Positions 9,594 to 18,972 of a stretch of DNA of 64,000 nucleotides are shown here, one piece after another. The translations under genes were made by a program, and so were the position numbers. The DNA is taken from NCBI RefSeq assembly GCF_024814435.1, contig NZ_JANUXY010000001.1, forward strand, positions 124,001 to 188,000, in the 5' to 3' direction. Within the stretch, counting starts at the first letter, position 1. The number at the start of each line of letters is the position of its first letter. Below the pieces are notes generated by a model. That model did not search any database, was not told the origin of the DNA, and saw only the letters and a list, made by a program, of their open reading frames with translations. This DNA comes from Staphylococcus americanisciuri. Its GTDB lineage: Bacteria > Bacillota > Bacilli > Staphylococcales > Staphylococcaceae.

Positions 9594-9628
9594 ACAGTCT
9601 TATGGTCTTTGCCATAGGGCTGTTTTTT
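9594..9628 (+). terminator. Rho-independent terminator-like hairpin
   Basis: AGTCTTATGG and CCATAGGGCT form a 10-bp stem with GU pairs, followed by GTTTTTT. It is about 360 bases from the nearest upstream plus-strand stop, so it could end the Spo0M-like transcript or an unannotated RNA. Confidence 0.55.
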
Positions 9629-9634
9629 GATTAG

Positions 9635-9787
9635 ATGAGCTTAATCTTAATGATATTTACATCATCAACCTCACAACTTGTTGACCCGCTTCAGCAAGAG
9701 CGAGAAGTACGCGTAGTTAAGACAATTGATGCCTTACACAGAAAATATGCGAAAGGCACCATTTCAAAAGCTGTATTATATATCTAG
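9635..9787 (+). pseudogene. Remnant of a Y-family (UmuC/ImpB-type) DNA polymerase, C-terminal tail
   Basis: The frame 9635-9787 encodes about 50 residues including QLVDP, QEREVRVVKTIDALHRKY and KGTISKAVLY, then stops. This resembles the extreme C terminus of UmuC/UvrX-type translesion polymerases (typically about 400 residues), where such a helix precedes a final serine/alanine-rich strand. The rest of the gene is missing upstream. From memory, S. aureus carries an ImpB/MucB/SamB-family gene in this position next to tyrA, which supports deletion in this lineage. Identification is by eye. Confidence 0.5.
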
Positions 9788-9807
9788 TAACTATAAACAA
9801 AAGTGGG

Positions 9808-10899
9808 TCACAGAATGTAAGTATCAAAGTCGTTGAGTGCTGCTTGACCACGTTCCCGATCAGCTGCTGTTTTAAAACTCACACGTAAGGCACCGTAAAT
9901 ATCTTCACGCAGTTCTAAAATTTTCAAGTTGCGAATAGATATATTATGTGAACTTAAAATATCAGTAACCTGTGAAATAGAGCCGGTTTTATCTGGAATA
10001 TCAACATACAAATCATATGTGCTAGTTAAAGCACCTTGTTCTCTGATAGGTAATGCATCTCGATATGCCTTATTATCAGCAAAAAAATCATAGAGTTCCA
10101 TTTTATTTTCTTGCTCAAGTATCGAAATAATGTCACTTAGCTTGGATTGGAATTGATGCATAATCGTTAAGATATGTGTTTTGTTCTCTAATGAAATATC
10201 TCGCCACATCTCTGGACTACTACTAGCAATGCGTGTGATATCTCTAAAGCCTCCTGCAGCAAGTGTTTGAATAAGTGGGATTTGCGAAGCTTCATGAGCA
10301 TTAAGAGAAACTAAGCTAGATGCGATGAGGTGTGGTACATGACTGACGACACCTACAATATAGTCGTGTTCATCGGCAGTCATTTTGATGAATTTAGCTC
10401 GCGTTGACTCAAGAAGAGAGGCAATACGAGTATGTGCCGTTGCATTTTCTGCTAAGTCATGTACAAGAATATAATAAGCATTTTCAAATAGATGTTTTTT
10501 GGCATTCAAAACACCAGACTTGTGACTACCTGCCATCGGATGCCCACCAATCAGGTGAATATCATGTTGTAGTAAATGGGCTTCATATGCTTGAATGGTT
10601 GATTTTGTACTTCCGGTATCTGTTACGATAAGTCCGGGTTTTGTTTGAAGCGTAGATAGCATTGTTAAATAAGCTACAGTTGTTTGTACAGGTGTAGCAA
10701 AAATAATGATATCAGCTTGTGCAACACCTTCTGCAAAATCATAGATAGGTTTATCAATAATGTCAATTGATTGTGCACGTTCTAGTTGTTTTGGGTCTGA
10801 ATCGTAGGCGCTGATGGTCATTTGAGGATAAGCATCTTTTATATTACTAGCTAAACTACCACCAATGAGCCCTAAGCCTACGAAGAAAATCTCTGTCAT
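9808..10899 (-). CDS. tyrA: Prephenate dehydrogenase
   Basis: The enzyme catalyses NAD-dependent oxidative decarboxylation of prephenate to 4-hydroxyphenylpyruvate in tyrosine synthesis. The 363-residue protein has an N-terminal Rossmann motif (GLGLIGGSLA, residues 8-17), the catalytic GGHPMAGSH segment, and a C-terminal ACT domain (about 290-363) that probably senses tyrosine. It starts at ATG 10899, with GAGG upstream on the minus strand. In S. aureus the trp operon lies between tyrA and femA; here only about 320 bases separate them. Confidence 0.94.
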   Translation of the reverse strand: MTEIFFVGLGLIGGSLASNIKDAYPQMTISAYDSDPKQLERAQSIDIIDKPIYDFAEGVAQADIIIFATPVQTTVAYLTMLSTLQTKPGLIVTDTGSTKSTIQAYEAHLLQHDIHLIGGHPMAGSHKSGVLNAKKHLFENAYYILVHDLAENATAHTRIASLLESTRAKFIKMTADEHDYIVGVVSHVPHLIASSLVSLNAHEASQIPLIQTLAAGGFRDITRIASSSPEMWRDISLENKTHILTIMHQFQSKLSDIISILEQENKMELYDFFADNKAYRDALPIREQGALTSTYDLYVDIPDKTGSISQVTDILSSHNISIRNLKILELREDIYGALRVSFKTAADRERGQAALNDFDTYIL

Positions 10900-11217
10900 A
10901 ATCTTCTTTACCTCGCTTGAATTACATTAATTTTCAGATATTTTAACATTTTAAAGTGCTATAAAGCAATGGTTATAAATAAAACAGATAGAATTTTACA
11001 TGAATAAGCGCATTTACTAGCAGGATATTGGCTAAATATCGTATGATACGTTAAAATATATCTTGGTAAGTTGTGCAACTTAAAGTAGTAGCGTACAATT
11101 CGTAGAGAAATGAGTAACGGTGTTTTAACATATTGAGTGAGATCTTTTCTACTTGAATTGTGTATAAATGAGCTATTTGCAGAATGAATATTGAATAGAG
11201 AAATTAGGAGTAATTTT
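10900..11217. other. Divergent tyrA-femA spacer without a gene
   Basis: There is no ORF and no recognised RNA. A weak promoter-like pair TTGGCT (11028-11033), 18 bases, TAAAAT (11052-11057) could drive femA. No trp sequence remains that I can recognise. Confidence 0.5.
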
Positions 11218-12480
11218 ATGAAGTTTACAAATTTAACAACAGCGGAATTTGGACAGTTTACAGATGCGATGCCATATAGTCACTTTACACAAATGACTGG
11301 CAACTATGAATTAAAAGTAGCAGAAGGTGTAGAAACGCATCTTGTTGGTATAAAAGATAGCAACAATCAAGTTTTAGCGGCTTGTTTGTTGACTGCGATG
11401 CCTGTGATGAGAGTTTTTAAATATTTTTATGCTAATAGAGGCCCTGTGCTTGATTATGATAACCAAGAACTTGTTCATTTCTTTTTTAATGAACTCTCAA
11501 AATATGCGAAAAAACATCATGCGCTATATGTAAAAGTAGATCCATATTTACCGATATATAAACGCAATCACGATGGTGAAATACTTGAAGATTACAACAT
11601 GGCATGGATCTTTAAAAAGTTTGAGTCGCTTGGCTATCAGCATGAAGGTTTTACAACAGGATTCAATCCAGTTACTCAGATTCGTTATCACTCAGTCTTG
11701 GATTTGACAGATAAGACAGCTAAAGATGTATTGAATGGTATGGATAATCTTCGTAAGCGAAACACTAAAAAAGTACAGAAAAATGGTGTAAAAATTAGGT
11801 TTTTAGCGGAAGATGAGTTGCCGATTTTTAGAGCATTTATGGAGGAGACTTCAGCAACAAAAGATTTTGAAGATCGTACAGATGATTTTTACTACCACCG
11901 TATGAGACATTATAAAAATCGCGTACTTGTTCCGTTAGCATATATTGATTTCGAAGCGTATATCAAAGAACTTGAAGTAGAAGAAGCCCAGTATCGAAAA
12001 GAGATAGCTAAGGCGGAAAAAGACTTAGCTAAACGTCCTGATAATCAAAAAGCGATAAATAAAAAGCAAAATCTGGAAAAACAATTAGAAGCGAATCAAG
12101 CCAAAATGACTGAAGCGCGCATATTGCAAGAAAAACATGGGAATGAATTGCCTATATCTGCTGGATTCTTTATCATTAATCCATTTGAAGTGGTATATTA
12201 TGCAGGTGGAACAGCGAATGAATTTCGACACTTTGCAGGAAGTTATGCTGTGCAATGGGAAATGATTAATTATGCGATCGACCATAAGATCACACGTTAT
12301 AATTTTTATGGTATTAGCGGGGATTTCAGTGAGACTGCAGAAGATGCAGGTGTCATTAAGTTCAAAAAAGGGTACAATGCGGATGTTATTGAATACATTG
12401 GAGACTTCATCAAGCCAATTAACAAGCCGGCGTATGCTGCGTATAATAAGTTGAAACGATTGAAGGAAAAGTTATCGTAG
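11218..12480 (+). CDS. femA: Aminoacyltransferase FemA
   Basis: FemA adds glycines 2 and 3 of the pentaglycine bridge to lipid II, using glycyl-tRNA in the cytoplasm. The 420-residue protein has two GNAT-like subdomains split by a coiled-coil arm (about residues 245-305, lysine- and glutamate-rich). Conserved segments include [31 protein letters not shown] and [22 protein letters not shown] 11218 has AGGAG upstream and gives the same length as S. aureus FemA. A longer TTG reading at 11191 is not favoured. femB follows 22 bases downstream in the same transcript. Confidence 0.96.
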   Translation: MKFTNLTTAEFGQFTDAMPYSHFTQMTGNYELKVAEGVETHLVGIKDSNNQVLAACLLTAMPVMRVFKYFYANRGPVLDYDNQELVHFFFNELSKYAKKHHALYVKVDPYLPIYKRNHDGEILEDYNMAWIFKKFESLGYQHEGFTTGFNPVTQIRYHSVLDLTDKTAKDVLNGMDNLRKRNTKKVQKNGVKIRFLAEDELPIFRAFMEETSATKDFEDRTDDFYYHRMRHYKNRVLVPLAYIDFEAYIKELEVEEAQYRKEIAKAEKDLAKRPDNQKAINKKQNLEKQLEANQAKMTEARILQEKHGNELPISAGFFIINPFEVVYYAGGTANEFRHFAGSYAVQWEMINYAIDHKITRYNFYGISGDFSETAEDAGVIKFKKGYNADVIEYIGDFIKPINKPAYAAYNKLKRLKEKLS

Positions 12481-12502
12481 AAGAGAGAAGGGGATTAGCG
12501 GT

Positions 12503-13762
12503 ATGAAATTCACAGAGTTAACAGTTGAGGAATTTGATCAGTTTGTTCAAGATCCTTCTTTAGAAAGTCACTATTTTCAAGTGAAAGAAAATATCGAAAT
12601 ACGTGAAAAAGATGGTTTTCAAGTTGTCTTATTAGGTGTTAAAGACGAAAACAACCAGGTTATTGCAGCGAGTTTGTTTTCAAAAATACCGACGATGGGA
12701 AGTTATGTATTTTACTCCAATCGTGGGCCTGTCATGGATTATAGTGATTTAGGGTTAGTAGATTTTTATCTCAAGTCTTTAGATGGATATCTTGCTAAAA
12801 ATAAGTGTCTCTATGTAAAACTGGATCCTTATTGGATGTATAATATTTATGATAAAGATGTTCACCAAATAGGAGACAATCAATTAGGGGATCAATTAGT
12901 TCAAATGTTAAAATCATATGGCTATGAACATCATGGTTTTACAACGAAATATGATGCATCAAGTCAAGTGAGATGGATGGGTGTATTGAACTTGAAAGAC
13001 CAAACACCACAAAGTATTAAGAAGCATTTCGATAGCCAACGTAAACGCAATGTAAATAAAGCGGCTAATTTTGGTGTGCAAGTTCGTTACCTTGAAGAAC
13101 AAGAATTTGATCAATTTTTAGCATTGTATCGTGAAACAGAAGCGCGTACTGGCTTCACGTCTAAAACGGACGAGTATTTGCTCAGTTTCTTCCGTCACTA
13201 TGGTAGCAAGGCGATAGTGCCAATGGCGTATATTGACTTAGATCAATACTTAACAAGATTACAGCAAGATTTGAGTGATAAAGAAACTAGACGTGATCAA
13301 ATGATGGCGAATCAAAACAAATCAGACAAACAATTGAAAAAGATTGCAGAGTTAGATAAGCAAATTGCACATAATCAGCAAGAAATGTTAAAAGCAAGTG
13401 AGCTGAGAAAGACAGATGGCTCAATATTAAATCTTGCATCAGGTATCTTCTTTGCCAATGCTTATGAAATTAATTATTTCTCAGGCGGATCTAGTGAAAA
13501 GTACAACCACTTTATGGGTCCTTATGCGATGCATTGGCACATGATTAACTACTGTTTTGAACATGGTTATGAACGTTATAATTTCTATGGTCTATCTGGA
13601 GACTTTACAGAATCAAGTGAGGACTATGGTGTTTATCGCTTTAAACGAGGCTTTAACGTACAGTTAGAAGAATTAGTTGGAGATTTTTACAAACCAATTA
13701 ATAAGCCAAAGTATATCATCTTTCAACTAATCAATCGATTGAGATCGAAGCTAAAAAAATAA
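12503..13762 (+). CDS. femB: Aminoacyltransferase FemB
   Basis: FemB adds glycines 4 and 5 to the pentaglycine interpeptide bridge of staphylococcal peptidoglycan. The 419-residue protein is homologous to FemA, with the same GNAT folds and a coiled-coil arm around residues 245-300. Conserved parts include [30 protein letters not shown] and [10 protein letters not shown]. The ribosome-binding site AGAAGGGGA precedes ATG 12503. It is the last gene of a two-gene operon, and pentaglycine bridging is itself a marker of the genus. Confidence 0.96.
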   Translation: MKFTELTVEEFDQFVQDPSLESHYFQVKENIEIREKDGFQVVLLGVKDENNQVIAASLFSKIPTMGSYVFYSNRGPVMDYSDLGLVDFYLKSLDGYLAKNKCLYVKLDPYWMYNIYDKDVHQIGDNQLGDQLVQMLKSYGYEHHGFTTKYDASSQVRWMGVLNLKDQTPQSIKKHFDSQRKRNVNKAANFGVQVRYLEEQEFDQFLALYRETEARTGFTSKTDEYLLSFFRHYGSKAIVPMAYIDLDQYLTRLQQDLSDKETRRDQMMANQNKSDKQLKKIAELDKQIAHNQQEMLKASELRKTDGSILNLASGIFFANAYEINYFSGGSSEKYNHFMGPYAMHWHMINYCFEHGYERYNFYGLSGDFTESSEDYGVYRFKRGFNVQLEELVGDFYKPINKPKYIIFQLINRLRSKLKK

Positions 13763-13764
13763 AA

Positions 13765-13794
13765 AAGAGCCGATTATTAAAGAGCCGATTATTA
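13765..13794 (+). repeat. Perfect 15-bp tandem duplication after femB
   Basis: AAGAGCCGATTATTA occurs twice back to back (13765-13779 and 13780-13794). Either copy can pair with TAATAATCAGCT at 13849-13860, giving two alternative left arms for the hairpin that follows. Confidence 0.9.
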
Positions 13795-13860
13795 TAGTGA
13801 TGAATGCATGTGTAACAGCTTGATAGTTACACATGAACGCAAGTATCATAATAATCAGCT
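13784..13860. repeat. Long imperfect inverted repeat downstream of femB
   Basis: The two arms of about 34 bases share GATTATTAT/ATAATAATC and ATGTGTAAC/GTTACACAT with mismatches and GU pairs between. There is no T-tract on the plus side; on the minus side the arm runs into T-rich sequence. It could be an RNA stem or a small palindromic element. Confidence 0.6.
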
Positions 13861-13869
13861 TTGTAGTGA

Positions 13870-13919
13870 GCACGAAAAAAGCATCAATTCCAATAGTTTG
13901 CTTTTTTCGTGCGTTTTTG
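13870..13919 (+). terminator. Terminator of femAB
   Basis: GCACGAAAAAAGCA (13870-13883) pairs perfectly with TGCTTTTTTCGTGC (13899-13912), followed by GTTTTTG. Confidence 0.85.
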
Positions 13920-14799
<880 letters not shown>

Positions 14800-14850
14800 A
14801 CATAAAAACACTTGCAAGTATGTGTTGTTTACCTACAAGTGTTTTTATGT
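14800..14850. terminator. Perfect 15-bp inverted repeat at the end of the 14850-15176 gene
   Basis: ACATAAAAACACTTG (14800-14814) pairs with CAAGTGTTTTTATGT (14836-14850). It overlaps the minus-strand stop codon and probably terminates that gene. Confidence 0.7.
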
Positions 14851-15176
14851 TATTTATGATCGTATTGTTTTTCTAAACGTGCTAACTCTTTTTCATATTT
14901 CTTTTGTTGGCGACGTTTACGCATATCGCGTGTTAAATACCATAGAATTAAGCTAATAATTAAGCTTAAGATTGCAACAAATGCTGCATAGCCTAATAAC
15001 GGTTCATACGTAATGGCATAAAAATTTGGTAAGATAAATGCCAATATGCCTAATCCAACAAACATAATAATGGCACTTACAAACCATTTGTTCAAGATGA
15101 GCGTACAAAATAGTGTTAAAACGATCATGACAACGAGTGTAACCCATAAATAATTCGGGATTTCTAAAATAGACAT
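14850..15176 (-). CDS. Small membrane protein of unknown function (108 residues)
   Basis: The protein has three hydrophobic segments (about residues 8-27, 30-50 and 58-80). A strongly charged C-terminal tail rich in Arg, Lys and Glu ends KQYDHK and probably lies in the cytoplasm. I do not recognise a family. The start ATG 15176 follows AGGAG on the minus strand. It lies alone, upstream of and divergent from pepF, with a good hairpin at its 3' end, so it is likely a real single-gene unit. Confidence 0.7.
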   Translation of the reverse strand: MSILEIPNYLWVTLVVMIVLTLFCTLILNKWFVSAIIMFVGLGILAFILPNFYAITYEPLLGYAAFVAILSLIISLILWYLTRDMRKRRQQKKYEKELARLEKQYDHK

Positions 15177-15304
15177 TCGATAATACTCCTTTAATCATTT
15201 TGTATGTACAATTGATTATACTAGAAATTAAGAGATCATACATTAAATAATTGTCGTAATAAATATGATATGATATTAACAACAATAATCAAGGGGGTTG
15301 TTTT

Positions 15305-17113
15305 ATGGATCAAACATTGCCAACAAGATCTGAAGTAGCACAGCATGAAACATGGGATTTATCGGATTTATTTAAGGATGCAACAACTTATGAAACATTT
15401 GTTAGAGCATTGCCTGAACGTTCTGCAAAATTTAAAGCGCAATATAGTGGTGCTTTGCAGGATGTGGATAGTATCCAACAAGCATTAGACGACTACTGCA
15501 CATTGGCTGTTGATATTGATCGTGCAAGCAATTATGCACAAATGCAACTAAGCGTTGATGCAACAGATTCGGAGCGCCAACGACTTGCTGCTATCATTCA
15601 AACTTTATATGGTAAAGTATCAGGAAACTTAACATTTATGACATCTGAATTATTAGCCTTAGAAGATGAACTTTTAAATAAAGCCATCGAACAAACAACG
15701 TATAGTCATTATCTGATGAAGTTAAAACGTTTAAAACCTTATCAGTTACATCCACAAGCGGAAGAAGTTTTGGCACAATTGTCCCCTGTCTTAGGAGCGC
15801 CAAGTGAAATTTATGGGATTACAAAGATGTTGGACATTGATTTTGGTCATTTTGAAGTAAATGGTCAAAGTTATGCGATGGATTATACGACATTTGAAGG
15901 ATTTTACGAAGATCATGCGGATACAGCAGTTCGACGTGCAAGTTTCCGCCATTTCAGCGATACGTTAAAAAAATATGAACATACAACAGCGGCAGCTTAT
16001 AATGCACATATTCAAGCTGAAAAATTAGAAGCAGATATGCGTGGTTACGATTCTGTTATTGATTTTTTATTGTCAGAACAAGATGTAACGCGAGAGATGT
16101 ATGACCGTCAAATAGATGTAATTATGTCGGATTTAGCCCCTATCATGCGCCGATATGCTAAAGTTATTCAACGTGCTAATCATCTTGATGAAATGCGCTT
16201 TGAAGATTTGAAAATTTCCATTGATGATACGTATGAACCTAATATTACGATTGATGAATCGAAAAAATATATTTTTGGCGCATTAAGTGTTTTAGGTGCG
16301 GATTATCAAAACATGTTAGAAAAATCGTATGATGAACGTTGGATTGACTTTGTTCAAAATAAAGGGAAAGAAACAGGTGCCTACTGTGCTTCGCCTTATG
16401 CTTCACATAGCTATATCTTTATTTCTTGGACAGGCAAAATGACAGAAGTGTTTGTATTAGCACATGAACTTGGACATGCTGGCCACTTTAATTTGGCAAA
16501 TAAACATCAAAATTACTTACAAGCAGATGCTTCAATGTACTTCGTTGAGGCGCCTTCTACAATGAATGAAATGCTGATGTTGAATTATTTATTAGAAAGT
16601 AGTGACGATAAAGCGTTTAAGCGCTGGGCCATTGGTTCAATTATTGCGCGTACGTATTATCATAATATGGTTACACACTTGCTTGAGGCAGCATATCAAC
16701 GTGAAGTGTACTTACGCGTAGATCAAGGAGAATCGCTCACTGCACCATTACTCAATGAAATTAAGCGTCAAGTTATTCACGATTTCTGGGGCGATGATGT
16801 TGTATTGACAGAAGGTGCAGAGTTGACTTGGATGCGTCAACCCCACTACTACATGGGTCTTTATCCATACACATATTCTGCAGGTTTAACAATCGGTACC
16901 ATCATGGCACAACGCATTCAAACGGAAGGTCAACCAGCGATTCATGATTGGCTTGAGACGTTAAAAGCTGGTGACAGTGTTTCTCCTGTTGAGCTTGCAC
17001 GAATGGCTGGTATTGATGTTACGACGGATAAACCTTTGAAAGAAACGATTGCATATATTGGTCGTCTCGTTGATGAGCTTGAAGGATTAACAGATCATTT
17101 GAATCATGCATAA
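15305..17113 (+). CDS. pepF: Oligoendopeptidase F
   Basis: This is a cytoplasmic zinc metallopeptidase of family M3 that cleaves oligopeptides, probably in peptide turnover. The 602-residue protein has the zinc motif HELGH (His at about 387 and 391) within AHELGHAGHF and the downstream zinc-ligand glutamate in the EAPSTMNEM segment. It begins at ATG 15305 after AAGGGGG. It is monocistronic with a strong terminator. Confidence 0.94.
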   Translation: MDQTLPTRSEVAQHETWDLSDLFKDATTYETFVRALPERSAKFKAQYSGALQDVDSIQQALDDYCTLAVDIDRASNYAQMQLSVDATDSERQRLAAIIQTLYGKVSGNLTFMTSELLALEDELLNKAIEQTTYSHYLMKLKRLKPYQLHPQAEEVLAQLSPVLGAPSEIYGITKMLDIDFGHFEVNGQSYAMDYTTFEGFYEDHADTAVRRASFRHFSDTLKKYEHTTAAAYNAHIQAEKLEADMRGYDSVIDFLLSEQDVTREMYDRQIDVIMSDLAPIMRRYAKVIQRANHLDEMRFEDLKISIDDTYEPNITIDESKKYIFGALSVLGADYQNMLEKSYDERWIDFVQNKGKETGAYCASPYASHSYIFISWTGKMTEVFVLAHELGHAGHFNLANKHQNYLQADASMYFVEAPSTMNEMLMLNYLLESSDDKAFKRWAIGSIIARTYYHNMVTHLLEAAYQREVYLRVDQGESLTAPLLNEIKRQVIHDFWGDDVVLTEGAELTWMRQPHYYMGLYPYTYSAGLTIGTIMAQRIQTEGQPAIHDWLETLKAGDSVSPVELARMAGIDVTTDKPLKETIAYIGRLVDELEGLTDHLNHA

Positions 17114-17114
17114 A

Positions 17115-17164
17115 AAAGCTGAACAGGGGTGAAAATGCGCTTTCACCCCTGTTCAGCTTTTGCC
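17115..17164. terminator. Terminator after pepF
   Basis: AAAGCTGAACAGGGGTGAAA (17115-17134) pairs perfectly with the segment 17141-17160, a 20-bp stem followed by TGCCTTTT. Confidence 0.9.
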
Positions 17165-17244
17165 TTTTAAATGAAATTGCAAACTTAATTTGAAAAAAGC
17201 GTACAATCTTGCTTTATTGTACACTTTAGGTGGATGATGTCTAT

Positions 17245-18156
17245 TTATTTTTTTGATGTATTTTCTGTACGTGCCCACCCTTTTTTCGTAAGGGTGATAT
17301 GACCTGTTTCAATATTAATAATGCGTTGTTTGTATAAGTGACCGATTGCACGCTTGAATGCGCCTTTACTCATATTGAAGACCTCTTTAATCGCTTCAGG
17401 GCTCGATTTGTCCCAGAATGGTAAAGTGCCATCATATTCAACGAGTAGTTGGAAAATGGTTTCGCCATCATCATCCAGACGTTCATGTGCGAGCGGTAAA
17501 AATGAGCCGTTTAACTCTCCTTTATCGTTATAACCGATAATGCGAACAGACATTTCTTGACCTAGACGTGGTTCGTGTTGGCGCTCTGACTCGTGAACAA
17601 AGATTTTATAGCCTTTAGACGTTAATAAGAAAGTTCCAACACGTAACAAACGGTATGGTCGTGCAGTTAGCACTTCATTTTGTAGCTTGTCATCGTGAAC
17701 AGGTGTAAACATCTGTTGTACCGTTGTTTCTGATGCCAAACGTGCAAACATTTGACGTTCACGGTCGATGCGTAGCGTACATAACACATAGTCCCCTTTT
17801 TCAGGCCATAGTGATTTGAGTTTCGGTAGATCTTCCCATGGAATCAAAACCTCACGTGGTAAACCAACATCTACACGTGCACCGTCACGATCTGTGCTTA
17901 GTACGCGAACGAAGTCATAACGTCCCACTGTAATGTCTGGCATATTTTGTGTTGCGAACAAATCTCCAGAACGGTTTGGATATACAAAAAAGCTATAGGA
18001 TTCCCCTATTTCTAATGTATCAGATTCATTGACTTCTGACTGATTCAGTTTGACAACCTCTTTATTTGGACCTTCAAGGATATATGTTGAACCTTCAAGA
18101 GATTTTACTTCTAAAAACTCGATTGTCCCAACAATTTCATTTTCTTTAAAAGACAT
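17245..18156 (-). CDS. cvfB: RNA-binding virulence regulator CvfB
   Basis: This 303-residue protein is built of S1-type RNA-binding domains with a C-terminal winged helix. The S1-like parts include GSTYILEGPN, VDVGLPREVLIPWEDL and VRIIGYNDKGELNGS. The C-terminal part has SKGAFKRAIGHLYKQ. In S. aureus CvfB binds RNA and affects exoprotein and agr-linked expression. The start at 18156 (MSFKENEIVGTIEFLEV) corresponds to the known S. aureus N terminus. It is convergent with pepF. Confidence 0.93.
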   Translation of the reverse strand: MSFKENEIVGTIEFLEVKSLEGSTYILEGPNKEVVKLNQSEVNESDTLEIGESYSFFVYPNRSGDLFATQNMPDITVGRYDFVRVLSTDRDGARVDVGLPREVLIPWEDLPKLKSLWPEKGDYVLCTLRIDRERQMFARLASETTVQQMFTPVHDDKLQNEVLTARPYRLLRVGTFLLTSKGYKIFVHESERQHEPRLGQEMSVRIIGYNDKGELNGSFLPLAHERLDDDGETIFQLLVEYDGTLPFWDKSSPEAIKEVFNMSKGAFKRAIGHLYKQRIINIETGHITLTKKGWARTENTSKK

Positions 18157-18341
18157 AACGCGCTGCTACTAAAACCATACTAAAATGTAGTTTTTATATT
18201 TTCCTTATTCAGCGTGGATATTACCATTGAGCGACAAGTTTTTGTCCACTCCTAAGGTGTTTATTCCGATACAGCCTACTGTATTTTAATGCTTAACTAT
18301 TTTAGTAAGTTGCTTTTTTTAGTAACACTACTTCCTTTCCT
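18157..18341. other. Spacer between cvfB start and the transposon fossil
   Basis: There is no gene here. It contains the upstream region of cvfB and AT-rich sequence that may include one end of the decayed element. Confidence 0.4.
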
Positions 18342-18660
18342 TACGTAAGCAATACGTATTCTTTTAATTTTACTAAGTTTAAACTTGCATTTAAATCTCT
18401 GTCTATTTCATTCCTACAAACTTCACATTTGAATATTCTTTTGATTAAAGGCATTTGTTGTCTGTGACATAATTGACTATGTTGGTAAGAATATGCGATG
18501 TCTTTCAATTACAATTGTACCAATCAACTAAAAAGAACCGTTTAATGTTTTCTTTTTAAATCTTGGATATTTTTGACAAATATTTAAAGAAGTTTCTGTA
18601 ACTTCTGTCTGTATTTATAATCGTTTGCGTAACGGACTTACTAGACACTTCTTCAATTCA
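18342..18660 (-). pseudogene. Decayed TnpB (IS607/IS605-type RNA-guided nuclease) fragment
   Basis: On the minus strand three pieces of TnpB are readable in different frames. The first is EVSSKSVTQTII...DRSYRNFFKYLSK at about 18570-18652. The second, after a frameshift, is YPRFKKKTLNGSF at about 18535-18575. The third is the C-terminal zinc-ribbon tail FKCEVC...EIDRDLNASLNLVK, ending at a stop at 18342-18344. The order is that of TnpB, but most of the RuvC middle is missing and the first zinc CxxC pair is damaged. The full protein would be about 370-400 residues, so this is a fossil with an internal deletion and frameshifts. Confidence 0.75.
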
Positions 18661-18705
18661 TGTGTGTTTCTTTTTGCATAATTGCTATTCACTCATGTGT
18701 AACGT

Positions 18706-18765
18706 TTATGCAGATACATTGAGCATTTCTGCCATTTCCTTTGGCTTTAAAACACCATTCTTCAC
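18706..18765 (-). pseudogene. Fragment of an IS607-type TnpA (serine recombinase) N terminus
   Basis: The minus-strand frame from 18765 reads VKNGVLKPKEMAEMLNVSA and then stops. The LKPKEMAxMLNVS pattern is the MerR-like helix-turn-helix that opens IS607 TnpA proteins. It lies immediately upstream of the tnpB fossil in the correct order for IS607. Confidence 0.6.
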
Positions 18766-18932
18766 AACTTTTTTACAATATACATTGTTACATTAATTTG
18801 CAAGCTGTTGAATGACGCCTCTTTTTTGCAAGTTACATCCATTATAGCATGCCCCTGCTTGATAAGCATTAAAGGATTATACGTTCTGTCATGTAAACGC
18901 ATCATAATATCGAAACGATGTAGGTTATATGG

Positions 18933-18938
18933 TATAAT
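18933..18938 (+). promoter_or_regulatory. Extended -10 promoter of the ABC-F gene
   Basis: TATAAT is preceded by TGG, giving an extended -10 element about 35 bases before the start codon. The -35 is weak (TCGAAA at 18910-18915). Confidence 0.45.
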
Positions 18939-18972
18939 TCAGGCGTTAGAATATATATAAAGGAGAAAGTGC

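Larger units (their letters stand above)
9231..9634. other. Gene-free region with dispersed repeat copy and a terminator-like hairpin
   Basis: No credible gene is seen. A copy of the dispersed GGGAGTGAGACA repeat lies at about 9359-9436. A hairpin with GU pairs and a T-tract lies at 9594-9627. An open frame on the minus strand (9350-9580) is repeat sequence without a ribosome-binding site. Confidence 0.6.
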
